Part shown: one piece after another, positions 25,539-34,599 of the stretch | Position numbering within the stretch: position 1 is the first letter of the stretch | Layout of the letters: each line of letters begins with the position of its first letter | Position numbers and translations under genes: made by a program | Assembly (NCBI RefSeq): GCF_001423245.1 | Contig: NZ_LMOH01000010.1 | Span: 1 to 37,460, forward strand | DNA length: 37,460 nt | Reading direction: 5' to 3' | From: Aureimonas sp. Leaf324 | Lineage (GTDB): Bacteria > Pseudomonadota > Alphaproteobacteria > Rhizobiales > Rhizobiaceae | The notes under the pieces: generated by a model | What the model saw: the letters and a program-made list of their open reading frames with translations, nothing else | Database searches by the model: none | What the model was told of the DNA's origin: nothing

Positions 25539-27827
25539 ATGACCATCGGCATCCTTCACGACGACCACATGCCGACCGCCTTCCGGTCCATCCAGGACGA
25601 CCAGCAACAGGCCGGCAGCTTCGGAGTGCGGGACGCGTTCGCCGTCGCCCGCCGTCGCCTGCCCCTGATCCTCGCCATCACGCTTGCGGGAACGCTTCTC
25701 TCGCTGGCCGCGAGCGTCGGGCTCGAGAAGACCTATACCGCGCGCTCGATGATCCTTCTGAAGCAGGATGATCCCAATCTCCTGGAGGTGTCGAGCCAAC
25801 CCCAGACGATGGCGCCGAACACCCCCCGCATGGACACGGAGACGGATCTGATGACGTCGCGCGTCTTTGCCGGCCGCATCGTCGATTCGCTTAATCTCAT
25901 CGCCGATCCCGGCTTCAACACGTTCCTGCCGCGCCCCCCGGCGACCGACGCCGAGGAACCGCAAGGGTTCGTGGCCGCCGGCCTCTCGTCCGCGGTGCTC
26001 TGGGTCAAGAGCGCGCTGCCGAGCTTCGGCGAGGAGGACAACGCGCCCCTGCCGCTGCCTTCGGTGCAGCGCGACCGGGCGATCACGGTGCTCCTGTCCA
26101 AGTTCTCGATCTCGCGGAACGGCGAGAGCTACGCCATCACCGTGACCGTCAACGACAACGACCCGAAGATGGCGGCGGCGCTGGCCGATGCGGTGACCCG
26201 CCTCTATCTCGAGTGGTCCGGCGAAATGAAGCTGAAGAGCACGAAGGATTCGGTGGAGTTCCTGCGGCAGCAAAGCCGCGAACTCGCCTTGCGGATTTCG
26301 CTGCTCGAAACCAACATCGCCAGCTTCGGGCGTGAGAAGGGCGTGTCGAGCGATCCTCGCGACGATCTCCTGCGGGCGACCCTGCAACAGGCCAACGAGC
26401 AGCTCAGCGTCGCCAGGGGCGAACTGACGCAGGCGCAGGCGCGCCTCGACCAGATCCGGATGGGCAAGGAGGCGTCGGCCGACGGCATCGGGCCGCTCCT
26501 GGCGTCCGACTTCCTGACCAAGCTGCGGGGGGAGGAGGCGACCGCGCTGAACGACAGGGCGCAGATCGCTCGCAACTTCGGTGCGAACCATCCGCTGATC
26601 CAGGAGGCCGATGCGAAGGTCGCCAGTCTCGACGCGATGATCGCGCAGGAGGTGCAACGGATCGAGGCGGGCGTCATGAACGACGTGCGTGTGGCGCAGG
26701 GGCGCGTGCGCAAGCTCGAGCAGGACCTCGCCGTCTCGGAAGGCGAATTGCGCAAGCGCGCCGAATCCGACATCCGCCTGCGCGAGCTCAACCGCGACCT
26801 GACGACCGAGCAGCAGCTCTACGACGTGGTGTCCGAGCGCCTCGGCAAGCTCGATCCCTACGCCCAGATCGTGACGCCCAACGCCAGCGTCCTGTCCTAC
26901 GCCGCGGTGCCGATCGACCCGTCGTTCCCGAAAACCTACGTTCTCGTCGCCGGCGGGTTCGTCGGCTCCGTCTTCCTGGCACTGTTTGCCGTCGTCGGCC
27001 TCGAAACGCTCGACACGAGCCTGCGTCACCCCAAACGCGGGGCCCAGATCGCGCGCGCGCCCGCCCTGTCCGCGATCCCGAAGCTTCCGCGCCCGTTCCG
27101 CAAGCGGCGCTACGACGTCCTCGGCTACATGTGCGAGTATCCCCGTTCCGCCGTCGCCGAAGGATTCCGATCGATCTACGCCGCTTGTCGGCGCATGCCC
27201 AGATCGCAGGAGGGGGGACAGGTCGTCCTCGTCACGTCGAGCCTGCCGGGCGAAGGCAAGACCACGACGGCCGTCGGTCTCGCGGTCGCCGCCGCGTTCG
27301 AGGGGACGCGCACCGTCCTCATCGATCTCGACCTTCGCACCCGCGGAATGGAGAAGGCAGGCTGGGTCGCGGAGAACCACCCCAATCTCGAGGATTTCCT
27401 GTACGGCCGGAGCAGCCTCGAAGATGTCGCCCAGCCGATACCCGGCATTCCGGGCCTTGACGTGATTGTCTCGTCGCCCCTGGCGATCCACATCCCCAAG
27501 GTGCTCGGCGCGGGCAGCCTCCAGTCGCTGATCGCCAGGCTTCGTTCGGACTACGATTTCGTGGTCGTCGATTCGCCGCCGCTTCTCGTGGTCGACGACG
27601 CGATGGCCATCGCGCCCCATACCGACGGCGTGGTCGTGATCGCGGCCTGGGGAGGCACGAGCGAGGAAGCGCTGGAGGAAGCCAGCCGCCGGCTGGCGGC
27701 CGGCGACATCCGACCGATCGGCGTGGTGCTGAACGGCGTCGATCCGAATGCGGAAGGGGCGGTAGCCTTCTGCCGGACCCGTGCGCACCGGCGGCAGGTG
27801 AAACGCTACTTCAGCCGCGATTTCTGA
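25539..27827 (+). CDS. Wzc-like polysaccharide co-polymerase with BY-kinase-type ATPase domain
   Basis: A 762-aa inner-membrane protein controlling polymer length and export. Layout: cytoplasmic N-terminus, helix 1 (about 41-61), a Wzz-type periplasmic domain with coiled coil (about 230-430), helix 2 (about 467-489), and a cytoplasmic P-loop domain. The Walker A is SSLPGEGKTT (567-576), Walker A' has D596 and D598 in LIDLDLR, and Walker B is VVVDSPP with D678. BY-kinases such as Wzc and ExoP end in a Tyr-rich cluster; here the tail ends RRQVKRYFSRDF with only Y757. It may therefore lack normal autophosphorylation control or use other sites. It works with the Wzy (23133) and the export protein (33307). 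Confidence 0.93.
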   Translation: MTIGILHDDHMPTAFRSIQDDQQQAGSFGVRDAFAVARRRLPLILAITLAGTLLSLAASVGLEKTYTARSMILLKQDDPNLLEVSSQPQTMAPNTPRMDTETDLMTSRVFAGRIVDSLNLIADPGFNTFLPRPPATDAEEPQGFVAAGLSSAVLWVKSALPSFGEEDNAPLPLPSVQRDRAITVLLSKFSISRNGESYAITVTVNDNDPKMAAALADAVTRLYLEWSGEMKLKSTKDSVEFLRQQSRELALRISLLETNIASFGREKGVSSDPRDDLLRATLQQANEQLSVARGELTQAQARLDQIRMGKEASADGIGPLLASDFLTKLRGEEATALNDRAQIARNFGANHPLIQEADAKVASLDAMIAQEVQRIEAGVMNDVRVAQGRVRKLEQDLAVSEGELRKRAESDIRLRELNRDLTTEQQLYDVVSERLGKLDPYAQIVTPNASVLSYAAVPIDPSFPKTYVLVAGGFVGSVFLALFAVVGLETLDTSLRHPKRGAQIARAPALSAIPKLPRPFRKRRYDVLGYMCEYPRSAVAEGFRSIYAACRRMPRSQEGGQVVLVTSSLPGEGKTTTAVGLAVAAAFEGTRTVLIDLDLRTRGMEKAGWVAENHPNLEDFLYGRSSLEDVAQPIPGIPGLDVIVSSPLAIHIPKVLGAGSLQSLIARLRSDYDFVVVDSPPLLVVDDAMAIAPHTDGVVVIAAWGGTSEEALEEASRRLAAGDIRPIGVVLNGVDPNAEGAVAFCRTRAHRRQVKRYFSRDF

Positions 27828-27904
27828 ATGCCGGACGCGGCGGTCCACGGTCCGTCCGGCCGCGGGACGGGCGCCGGCGAAGGCTTCGGCCAGACGGGGG
27901 AAAA

Positions 27905-28624
27905 ATGCGCATTGCCGTCCTCAGCGACATGCATGCCGTGGCCGGAACCTACCGGGCAGCGCTTCGCGCGGCGGAGGCGGAAGGCTTCGACGCGCTGGTC
28001 ATCCTGGGCGATCTCCTGACCTACGGCGTCGACCCCCGGGAGGTGATCGAGCTGACGGACGAAGCCCTGGCGCGACATGGCGGCGTTCTCGTCCTCGGCA
28101 ATCACGACCAGATGTATCTGGACCGGCGGCAGGGGCGGACGGCGTATCTCGACGCGCTGCCGGACTGGATTCGCGAGACGGTCGACTGGACCTGCGAGGA
28201 GACCGACGACGCGCGCGCGCTCGCGGAATTCGCCTGGACGCAGGAATGGGTGAACGGGCGGGCGCTGATCGCCCACGCCAATCCCTATGCCCCCGGCGAC
28301 TGGCGATATCTGGCAGCTCGCGAGGACGCGAAGGCGGCCGGCGCCGCGATCGCCGACCGGGGTCTTCGCTGGGGAATCTTCGGCCACACGCATCGGTTCC
28401 GTCGCTTCGACGAGGGCGATCTCTCCGTGTTCACGCTCGGCTCCCTCGGGCAGCCGCGCGATCCGCTCGGGACCCCGGAATGGGCGATGGTCGAGTTGTC
28501 TGGCGACCGGATCGAGGTGTCCCGCAGGCGGATCCCGATGGATCGCGAGGCCCATCGATCCGCCATCCAAGCCACAAGCATGTCTCCAGCCACGAAGGAT
28601 CGCCTGTGCGCGTTTTTCCCATGA
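27905..28624 (+). CDS. Calcineurin-like metallophosphoesterase
   Basis: A 239-aa binuclear metallophosphoesterase of the YfcE/MJ0936 type. Metal ligands are all visible: D8 and H10, D36 in GDLL, N66-H67 in GNHDQ, H124, and H161/H163 in FGHTHRF. A GGGGGA motif precedes the ATG. It overlaps the ATP-grasp gene that follows by four bases (ATGA), so the two proteins are probably made together. The substrate is unknown; in this setting it could hydrolyse a phosphoester on a sugar, a lipid carrier or a nucleotide such as PAP left over from sulfotransfer, but none of these is shown by the sequence. Confidence 0.88.
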   Translation: MRIAVLSDMHAVAGTYRAALRAAEAEGFDALVILGDLLTYGVDPREVIELTDEALARHGGVLVLGNHDQMYLDRRQGRTAYLDALPDWIRETVDWTCEETDDARALAEFAWTQEWVNGRALIAHANPYAPGDWRYLAAREDAKAAGAAIADRGLRWGIFGHTHRFRRFDEGDLSVFTLGSLGQPRDPLGTPEWAMVELSGDRIEVSRRRIPMDREAHRSAIQATSMSPATKDRLCAFFP

Positions 28625-29607
28625 CCAAGATCCTGGTGACCGGGGCCGGGGCGGTGCTGGGCCAGGGCATCATCCAGTCCCTGCGCCGCTCGTCCCTGCG
28701 GCCCGAGATCCTCGCGGCCGATCCGAACCCGCTGTCGGCCGGCCTGTTCTGGGCGGACAAGGCGTTCCGCGTACCCTTCGCGGACGATGCCGCCTTCATG
28801 GACCGCATCCGCTCGATCCTCAGCGACGAGCGTCCGGACGCGGTGCTCGTGGGCACGGACGTCGAACTGGCGGCCTTCTCGCAGCATCGCGCCGCGCTCG
28901 AGGCCGAGTTCGGAACGCGGGTCATCGTCAGCCGGCCCGAGGTCATCGCGATCGCCGACGACAAGTATCGCACGTTCCAGTTCCTGGACGGGGAAGGACT
29001 TCATCCGCCGCTGTCGGCCCTGCCCGAAGACCCGGCCGCGCTGGAGGAGCTGATCGACGCCGTCGGTTTCCCGCTGATCGTCAAGCCGCGCGTCGGGGCG
29101 CGCTCGGTCGGCGTGTCGCTCGTCAACGATCGGGATGCGCTCGCGCAGGCCCTCGACGGGCGGACGGGCCTCCTGGTCCAGGAGTGCGTCGGGACCGCCA
29201 ACGTGGAATACACGGCGAGCGTGCTCGTCTTCGACGGTGAGCCCCGGGCCTCGATCGTCCTGCGCCGGGACCTTCGGGACGGCAACACCTATCGCGCCTA
29301 TTCCGAGCCGAGCGAGGCGTTGAACGCCTTCACCATGCGCGCCGGTCGCACCCTCCAGCCCTATGGTCCCGCCAACTTCCAGTTCCGGACGGACCGCGAC
29401 GGCAGGCCCCGGGTCTTCGAGATCAACGCGCGCTTCTCGGGAACGACGCCCCTGCGTGCCATGCTGGGCTTCAACGAGGTGGAAATGTGTCTTCGCCGCG
29501 TGCTGGGCGGCGAGGAAATCCGCCAGCCGGCCATCCGGGAGGCGACGATCCTGCGCTTCCAGAGCGAGATTCTGGTGACGCAGGACGATCTGGAACGCGT
29601 CCTGTAG
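28621..29607 (+). CDS. ATP-grasp ligase (CarB/PylC-like)
   Basis: A 328-aa ATP-grasp enzyme: N-terminal Rossmann-like domain (VTGAGAVLGQGII, 6-18), then the ATP-grasp fold with K115 (DDKYRT), K155 (LIVKPRVGARSVGVS), Q187-E188, and the metal-binding E267-I-N269-A-R271. Such enzymes join a carboxylate to an amine or other nucleophile through an acyl-phosphate. Relatives occur in surface-polysaccharide loci. Here it could attach an amino acid or amine to a uronic acid carboxyl, or build a precursor. It overlaps the phosphoesterase gene by ATGA, and the next epimerase starts two bases after its stop. The exact reaction is not known. Confidence 0.88.
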   Translation: MTKILVTGAGAVLGQGIIQSLRRSSLRPEILAADPNPLSAGLFWADKAFRVPFADDAAFMDRIRSILSDERPDAVLVGTDVELAAFSQHRAALEAEFGTRVIVSRPEVIAIADDKYRTFQFLDGEGLHPPLSALPEDPAALEELIDAVGFPLIVKPRVGARSVGVSLVNDRDALAQALDGRTGLLVQECVGTANVEYTASVLVFDGEPRASIVLRRDLRDGNTYRAYSEPSEALNAFTMRAGRTLQPYGPANFQFRTDRDGRPRVFEINARFSGTTPLRAMLGFNEVEMCLRRVLGGEEIRQPAIREATILRFQSEILVTQDDLERVL

Positions 29608-29609
29608 CC

Positions 29610-30566
29610 ATGGAGCGAGGGGCGCTTCTGGCCGTGACGGGAGGAACCGGCTTCGTCGGCCGGCACGTCGTCCGCTGCGCCCGCGAGCTCGGCTATCGCG
29701 TGCGGTTCCTGCTCCGCGATCCGAGCGCCGTCGAGAGGGCGGACGGGGAGCGCGTCGCCTTCGATCTGGACGACGAGGGGGCGCTCGACCCGGATGTTCT
29801 GCGCGGCTGCGACGCCCTCCTGCACCTCGCCGCCCACATCCCTCGGGACCACCTCGATCCCTGCGAGGCCGGGCGATGCTGGCGACGCAACGCCCTTGGC
29901 ACGCTCCGTCTGATGAACGCCGCCCGCCCGGCGGGGGTGCGGTCCGTGTTCCAGCTCGCCAGCGCCAACGCCTATGCGCCCCACGTCGAGCGTCCGGACG
30001 AGCGGGCGCCGATGTTCCCCGCAGGCCGCGTCTTCTATCTGACGTCCAAGATCGCGCAGGAAACCTATGCCGAATTCGTCTGTCGTCGCGACGGCGTCGC
30101 CCTGACCACCCTGCGCCTCGGCTCGGTGTTTGGACCGGGCCAGTCGCTCGGTGCCGTCGCGACGCTTGCACGGCGACTGCAGCGAAACGAGACCGTGGTC
30201 CTCACCCATGGCGGATCGTTCGGCGCAGACCTCGTGTCGGTCGGCGACGTGTGCGACGCCCTGTTCCTTCTCCTGCGGGTGGAGGCGAGCGGCGTCTACA
30301 ATGTAGGAAGCGGCGTGCGCACCACGATCGCGAACCTCGCCGCCAGGCTCTGCCGTCTCACCGAGACCGACCCCGCCCAGGTGTCCGGCGAAGCGGCTGT
30401 CGGGGAAGGGGACCCGGGGTTTCCCGCGCTCGACATCAGGAAGATCGGCCGCCTCGGCTACCGGCCGGGCGATCTCGACGAAGGCCTGCGCTCGCTTCTC
30501 GACTGGCTCGGCTGCGAGGAGCGTCCGGCGGCCCCTTCCAGCCGTCGAACGGGGCTTACGCGCTGA
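29610..30566 (+). CDS. NAD-dependent sugar epimerase/dehydratase family protein
   Basis: A 318-aa extended short-chain dehydrogenase. GGTGFVG (11-17) binds NAD(P), and the catalytic pair is Y143-LTS-K147, with S118 in LASANAYAP. It resembles GalE/WcaG-type nucleotide-sugar enzymes, but the activity (epimerase, reductase or dehydratase) cannot be assigned. A 4-keto-reductase acting on the dehydratase product is one option. It starts two bases after the ATP-grasp gene and ends the 27905-30566 operon. Its stop is 21 bases from the stop of the convergent glycosyltransferase, with no evident terminator between. Confidence 0.87.
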   Translation: MERGALLAVTGGTGFVGRHVVRCARELGYRVRFLLRDPSAVERADGERVAFDLDDEGALDPDVLRGCDALLHLAAHIPRDHLDPCEAGRCWRRNALGTLRLMNAARPAGVRSVFQLASANAYAPHVERPDERAPMFPAGRVFYLTSKIAQETYAEFVCRRDGVALTTLRLGSVFGPGQSLGAVATLARRLQRNETVVLTHGGSFGADLVSVGDVCDALFLLLRVEASGVYNVGSGVRTTIANLAARLCRLTETDPAQVSGEAAVGEGDPGFPALDIRKIGRLGYRPGDLDEGLRSLLDWLGCEERPAAPSSRRTGLTR

Positions 30567-30587
30567 TCGACCCGCCCTGCGTTCTCC

Positions 30588-31814
30588 TCAGAGTTCCAGG
30601 GCGCCGAGAAGCACGCGGTTGATCGCGTGGACGTCGAAGCGCTCCTCGGCCAGTCGGCGCGATCGGGCGCCCATCGTGACGGCCAGCGCCGAATCCTCCA
30701 GGAATCGCGCCATGGCGGCGGCCAGGGCGCCGGCGTCCCGCGGCGGAACGAGAACGCCGTTCTGCCCGTCGATCACCGTCTCGCGGCATCCCGGCGCGTC
30801 GGTGGTGACGATGGCGCGGCCCGTCGCCAGGGCTTCGAGCGCGCTCCTGGGAATGCCTTCGCGATAATAGGACGGAAGCACGAAGACCGTGGAGGCGGAG
30901 AGGTACGGCCGGACATCCGACGTTTCGCCGAGATATTCGACCGCACCGTCCGTCTGCAGCCGCTGCAGGTCGCTGCGCCCGATCGCCAGGGGGCTCTCGT
31001 AGAACGGTCCGAGAATCTGGAATCGCGCTTGCGGATACCGCGTCTTGAGGGCGCGGGCGGCCTCGGCGAATTCGAGAATGCCCTTCTCGCGAAGCAGCCT
31101 TGCGACCAGGAGGAAGACCGGTGGGCCCGGCGGGATCGGCTGTCGCTCGTAGAGGTCCAGGTCGACGCCCGAGCCTGAGATCGGGATCATCGGCGTCCCC
31201 GTGCCCAGCATCGCGTGGCGCCGGATGTCCTCGCCGTCGGCGTCGTTGTAGAAGAAGGCGGCGGACGCGCCGACGAGCGCGCGCCGATAGAGCTGGACGC
31301 TCAGCCAGCGAAGCGCCGAACCCGACACGGTCTCTCCCTCAGACCCGAACATGTAGCCGAAGCCGGTGAACATGGCGAAGCGCCGGCGAACGCCGGCGAG
31401 GCGCGCGGCAAGGCCTCCGTAGATGATCGGCTTCATCGTGTAGGCGAAGAGGATGTCGGGGGAGAGCGATCGCATCGTCCGGTAGAGCGAGGCCATCGTC
31501 CTGAGGTCGGCGATCGGATTGGTTCCCGTCCGCGCCATCGGGATCCGCTGGAACGCGACGCCGATGCCGGCCAGGGTTCGCGCCGCGTCGGCGTCGTCGT
31601 CGGGCGCCAGCGCCGTGACGCGGTGGCCGGCGGCGACCATGGCCTTGAGGAGTTCGAGGCGGAAGATCACGAGCGAGCGCGTCAGGCTCGCGATGACGAC
31701 GATGTGCTGGCGCCCGGGCCGCCGGCCGGCCGGCCCGGCTGCCAAGGGTGCCGCGCCCGCTTGGTCGGACGATGCGGACCGGCCGACGGCGATGCTCGCA
31801 TCCGAAAGGGTCAT
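30588..31814 (-). CDS. Glycosyltransferase, GT4 type (PglA/WcaL-like)
   Basis: A 408-aa GT-B glycosyltransferase. The N-terminal domain has IVVIASLTRSLVIFRLELLK, the family-typical AYTMKPIIYGGLAARLAGV and FTGFGYMFGS; the donor domain has FLLVARLLREKGILEF and the EX7E stretch REGIPRSALEALATGRA. The KPIIYG and TGFGYMF elements are those of the GT4 subgroup that includes several HexNAc and 6-deoxyhexose transferases; the donor here is unproven. The start at 31814 overlaps the stop of the upstream minus-strand glycosyltransferase (ATGA), so the two are coupled. A longer frame to 32111 is a shadow of that neighbour. Confidence 0.9.
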   Translation of the reverse strand: MTLSDASIAVGRSASSDQAGAAPLAAGPAGRRPGRQHIVVIASLTRSLVIFRLELLKAMVAAGHRVTALAPDDDADAARTLAGIGVAFQRIPMARTGTNPIADLRTMASLYRTMRSLSPDILFAYTMKPIIYGGLAARLAGVRRRFAMFTGFGYMFGSEGETVSGSALRWLSVQLYRRALVGASAAFFYNDADGEDIRRHAMLGTGTPMIPISGSGVDLDLYERQPIPPGPPVFLLVARLLREKGILEFAEAARALKTRYPQARFQILGPFYESPLAIGRSDLQRLQTDGAVEYLGETSDVRPYLSASTVFVLPSYYREGIPRSALEALATGRAIVTTDAPGCRETVIDGQNGVLVPPRDAGALAAAMARFLEDSALAVTMGARSRRLAEERFDVHAINRVLLGALEL

Positions 31815-33100
31815 GCCGTTTCTCCGTGATGCAGAGGACTGGGCCGGGCCGCGCCGTGCCGGCGATGGGCGTCGAGGGCCCGCTCGTAGAGTTCCAGGTG
31901 CCGGTTGGCGTAGACCGGCAGCGAGAATTCGTCGACGATCCGCTCGCGCGCCCTCCGGCCGAGGTTTTGGCGCGTGGCGGGCGGCAGGTCGACCAGGTCG
32001 CGCAGGGCTGTGACGAGCGCCTCGGGGTCGCTCGGCGGAACCACCGCGCCGGCCGGGCCGACGAGCCATCGGCAGTCTCCCACCGCCGTCGCGACGACGG
32101 GCACGCCGCACGCCATCGCCTCTCCGACGGACAGGGGGAACGCCTCTCCCCAGGCCGAGGACAAGGCGAAGACGTCGAACCCCGGCAGGAGCGTTGCGAC
32201 GTCGTCGCGCACGCCGAGCGTGGAAACACGCGTATCAATGCCGAGCGCCTGCGCTTGCTGGCGCACGGGCCCGTCTCCATGGCCCTCGCCGATGAAGACC
32301 ACCTGGACGTCGCGCCGCTCGGCGATCAGTCGCGCCGCCGCGCGCACCAGGGCGATCTGATCTTTCATCGGATGGAAGCGGGCGACATGGCCGATGACGA
32401 TCCGCTCCGCAGGAATGCCGATCATCTGCCGCAGGCGGGCGCCGGCGTCGCCGGACGGCGCAAAGACCGCGCAGTCCGTGCCGTTCGGGATCACGACGCG
32501 GCGGTCGGTGTCGAAGCCGATCCTCTCGTGGTCGTCGGCGGCGACGCGCGAGCAGTAGCAGATCGCCGCCGTGCGGCTCGACAGCTTGGCTGAGAGCCGG
32601 AGGATGCCGCGCGTCAACGCCTTCTCGTCACCGAGCCGCGTGATCGAATGATGGACGCCCCAGATCACCGGCGCGTGGGCCGCACCCGACAGCACGCCCA
32701 GCATCGCCGCCAGATTCCCGTGATGCATCCACCCGTGCAGGAGATCCGGCCGGATGGTGCGCACCTGCGCCCTCAGGCGCAGAAGGTGGTGCGGCAGGGG
32801 CAGTGTGCCCATGCCGACCGAGGCGACCTCGGCCCGCTGCGAGGCCGCTGCCGCCAGCCGGCCGGGCGGCAGGAGCGACAGGACGCTCGAGGCGTATTGC
32901 GCCGGATCGAGCTGCCCGAGGAACCGGACGAGCATGTGCTCGGCCCCGCCGACATTGAGCCCGGTGATCGTGTGGAGGACCTTGTGCGGCACGGCGCGTC
33001 CGATCGCTAGAGCCTGTCCGGGCGCGGCGGGAACCGCCCCGCCGTCGGACCATGCGGCAGAATCAAAGGTCCGGAGCGTGTCCCGTGACGTCGAGGTCAC
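31811..33100 (-). CDS. Glycosyltransferase, GT4 type
   Basis: A 429-aa GT-B glycosyltransferase starting at GTG 33100, preceded by GGAG seven bases upstream. After a 38-residue polar leader come KVLHTITGLNVGGAEHMLVR (acceptor domain), LHGWMHHGNLAAMLG, then IVIGHVARFHPMKDQ (donor domain) and GEAFPLSVGEAMACGVP with the EX7E motif. It should add one sugar of the repeat unit. It is the first gene of a two-gene minus-strand operon, divergent from the export-protein operon; the 206-bp gap between them holds the structured element at 33196-33260. Confidence 0.9.
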   Translation of the reverse strand: MTSTSRDTLRTFDSAAWSDGGAVPAAPGQALAIGRAVPHKVLHTITGLNVGGAEHMLVRFLGQLDPAQYASSVLSLLPPGRLAAAASQRAEVASVGMGTLPLPHHLLRLRAQVRTIRPDLLHGWMHHGNLAAMLGVLSGAAHAPVIWGVHHSITRLGDEKALTRGILRLSAKLSSRTAAICYCSRVAADDHERIGFDTDRRVVIPNGTDCAVFAPSGDAGARLRQMIGIPAERIVIGHVARFHPMKDQIALVRAAARLIAERRDVQVVFIGEGHGDGPVRQQAQALGIDTRVSTLGVRDDVATLLPGFDVFALSSAWGEAFPLSVGEAMACGVPVVATAVGDCRWLVGPAGAVVPPSDPEALVTALRDLVDLPPATRQNLGRRARERIVDEFSLPVYANRHLELYERALDAHRRHGAARPSPLHHGETA

Positions 33101-33195
33101 GGGCGCGCTCCAGGGAAAGCGGGTCGGGCCCCAGGTCTTCGACGAAGGGCCGACAGGCCTTCGACGATAACGGCGCCCCCCGTCGCATCCAGCTA

Positions 33196-33260
33196 TCCGA
33201 ATGGCGGAGAGCGGGTCGATGCCGGCGTATCCCGACCCTCCGAATGGATAACTCTCCGCC
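33196..33260. promoter_or_regulatory. Dyad plus direct-repeat element in a divergent promoter region
   Basis: GGCGGAGAG (33203-33211) pairs with CTCTCCGCC (33252-33260), and just inside it GGGTCG (33213-33218) pairs with CGACCC (33233-33238). The 9-mer TCCGAATGG occurs twice, at 33196 and 33239. The element lies between the divergent glycosyltransferase (start 33100) and export-protein (start 33307) genes. It could bind a regulator or mark a promoter. Confidence 0.5.
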
Positions 33261-33306
33261 CCTCCCGAACGGCTCTAGCCTCGGGGAACAGCGATAAGGA
33301 GAGATC

Positions 33307-34599
33307 ATGACCCGACTTGCCAGGAGGAGCGCGCGTCTGCTCGCACAAGCCGTGCTGGCCGTCGGCTGCGCTCTCTGCGGGCCGGCAGGTCCCGCTCTCG
33401 CCAAGGGGCTGGCGGTCGACGAGTACCAGCTGACCATCGGCGACGTCACGTCCTTCGATTTCCTCGACGACACGCTGCCGTCCGAACAGCTGACGGTCGC
33501 CAGCAACGGGCAGGTCAACCTGCCGTTGTTGGGCGGCTTCAAGGTGGAGGGGTTGACGGTCCCGGAGGCGTCGGACGCGATCCGCAAGGCGTTCGTCGAC
33601 CGCCGCCTCTTCATCGACCCGCAGTTCTCCTTCTCCATCGTCAACTTCCGCCCGATCTACGTTCTGGGCGACGTGAAGTCGCCCGGCTCCTACGCCTTCC
33701 AGCCGAACATGAACGTCGAACAGGCGGTGGCGCTCGCCGGGGGGCAGTCGACCGGCGGCGCGACCTCCGAGGATCGCATCATCACGCAGGCCCGCCTGCG
33801 CGGCGACATGGACGAGACCGCCGTGGAGATTGCCCACGCGGCCGTCTCGGCGGCGCGCGTCAAGGCGCAGCTCGACGGGCGCGCCGAGCTTCGCGCCGAG
33901 GACATTCCCGACAAGGCGCGTCCCAGCATGACGGAAAGCCTCCGGGCGACGCTGATGCCGACGGAGCAGAAGATCCTCGAGGTGGAGGCGCGCGGCTACA
34001 AGACGCGCATCGGCCAACTGACGGCCGCAATCGAGGAGGTCGGCGGGGCGCTGAAGAATCTCGACCAGCTGGTGACCAACCAGAAGGCGGCCATCGATTC
34101 GGCGCGGGACGACCTCGAGCGCAGCCGGGCCCTCTACAAGCGCGGCATCAAGACCATCACCGAGATCTCCAACATCGAGCGCGAGGTCACCGCGCAGGAG
34201 TCCCATCTCCTGGAGATCTACAATCAGATGTCGTCGACGCGCCGCGAACTCGGCGATCTCCAGCGGGCTCTCTCGGACGCGACCGACCTGCGCACGCGCA
34301 CCGCCCTGTCCGAGCTCCAGGGACACTACGCCGACATCGAACGGCTTCTCGCCACGCAGCAGTCGAAGGAGAAGCAGATCCTGCTCCTCAGCAGCCTCAC
34401 CGCCGAGGAAGCCTCGCAGGACAGCACCATCGTCTTCATCTACCGGGTGCGCAGCAAGGTGGACGGCCGCGTCGTCACCCGCGAGGCCGACGTGTTCGAC
34501 GATCTCGGCCCGGGCGACACCGTGCTCGTCGCCATCGATCCGGCGTCGAGGTCGCGCAGCGCGACGCTTGCCAGCGCCAGCCTCGGCCGCATGCCATGA
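33307..34599 (+). CDS. ExoF-like outer-membrane polysaccharide export protein (OPX)
   Basis: A 430-aa secreted protein with an AAGGAGA ribosome-binding site. A Sec signal peptide ends with PALA, cut after A32. Next come the Poly_export (Wza-N) domain (about 38-112), an SLBB-type beta-grasp (PIYVLGDVKSPGSYAF, 115-130), then a long helical coiled coil (about 220-375) and a short beta-rich tail. This layout, including the coiled coil, matches rhizobial ExoF-type export proteins rather than Wza. The signal region has Cys but no clear lipobox. It should pair with the Wzc-like protein at 25539 to span the envelope. The gene overlaps the initiating transferase by ATGA. Confidence 0.9.
   Translation: MTRLARRSARLLAQAVLAVGCALCGPAGPALAKGLAVDEYQLTIGDVTSFDFLDDTLPSEQLTVASNGQVNLPLLGGFKVEGLTVPEASDAIRKAFVDRRLFIDPQFSFSIVNFRPIYVLGDVKSPGSYAFQPNMNVEQAVALAGGQSTGGATSEDRIITQARLRGDMDETAVEIAHAAVSAARVKAQLDGRAELRAEDIPDKARPSMTESLRATLMPTEQKILEVEARGYKTRIGQLTAAIEEVGGALKNLDQLVTNQKAAIDSARDDLERSRALYKRGIKTITEISNIEREVTAQESHLLEIYNQMSSTRRELGDLQRALSDATDLRTRTALSELQGHYADIERLLATQQSKEKQILLLSSLTAEEASQDSTIVFIYRVRSKVDGRVVTREADVFDDLGPGDTVLVAIDPASRSRSATLASASLGRMP

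Noticed and set aside
25392-27848. Minus-strand open frame of 818 codons
   Set aside because: Antisense to the Wzc-like gene; no motifs or plausible ribosome-binding site.
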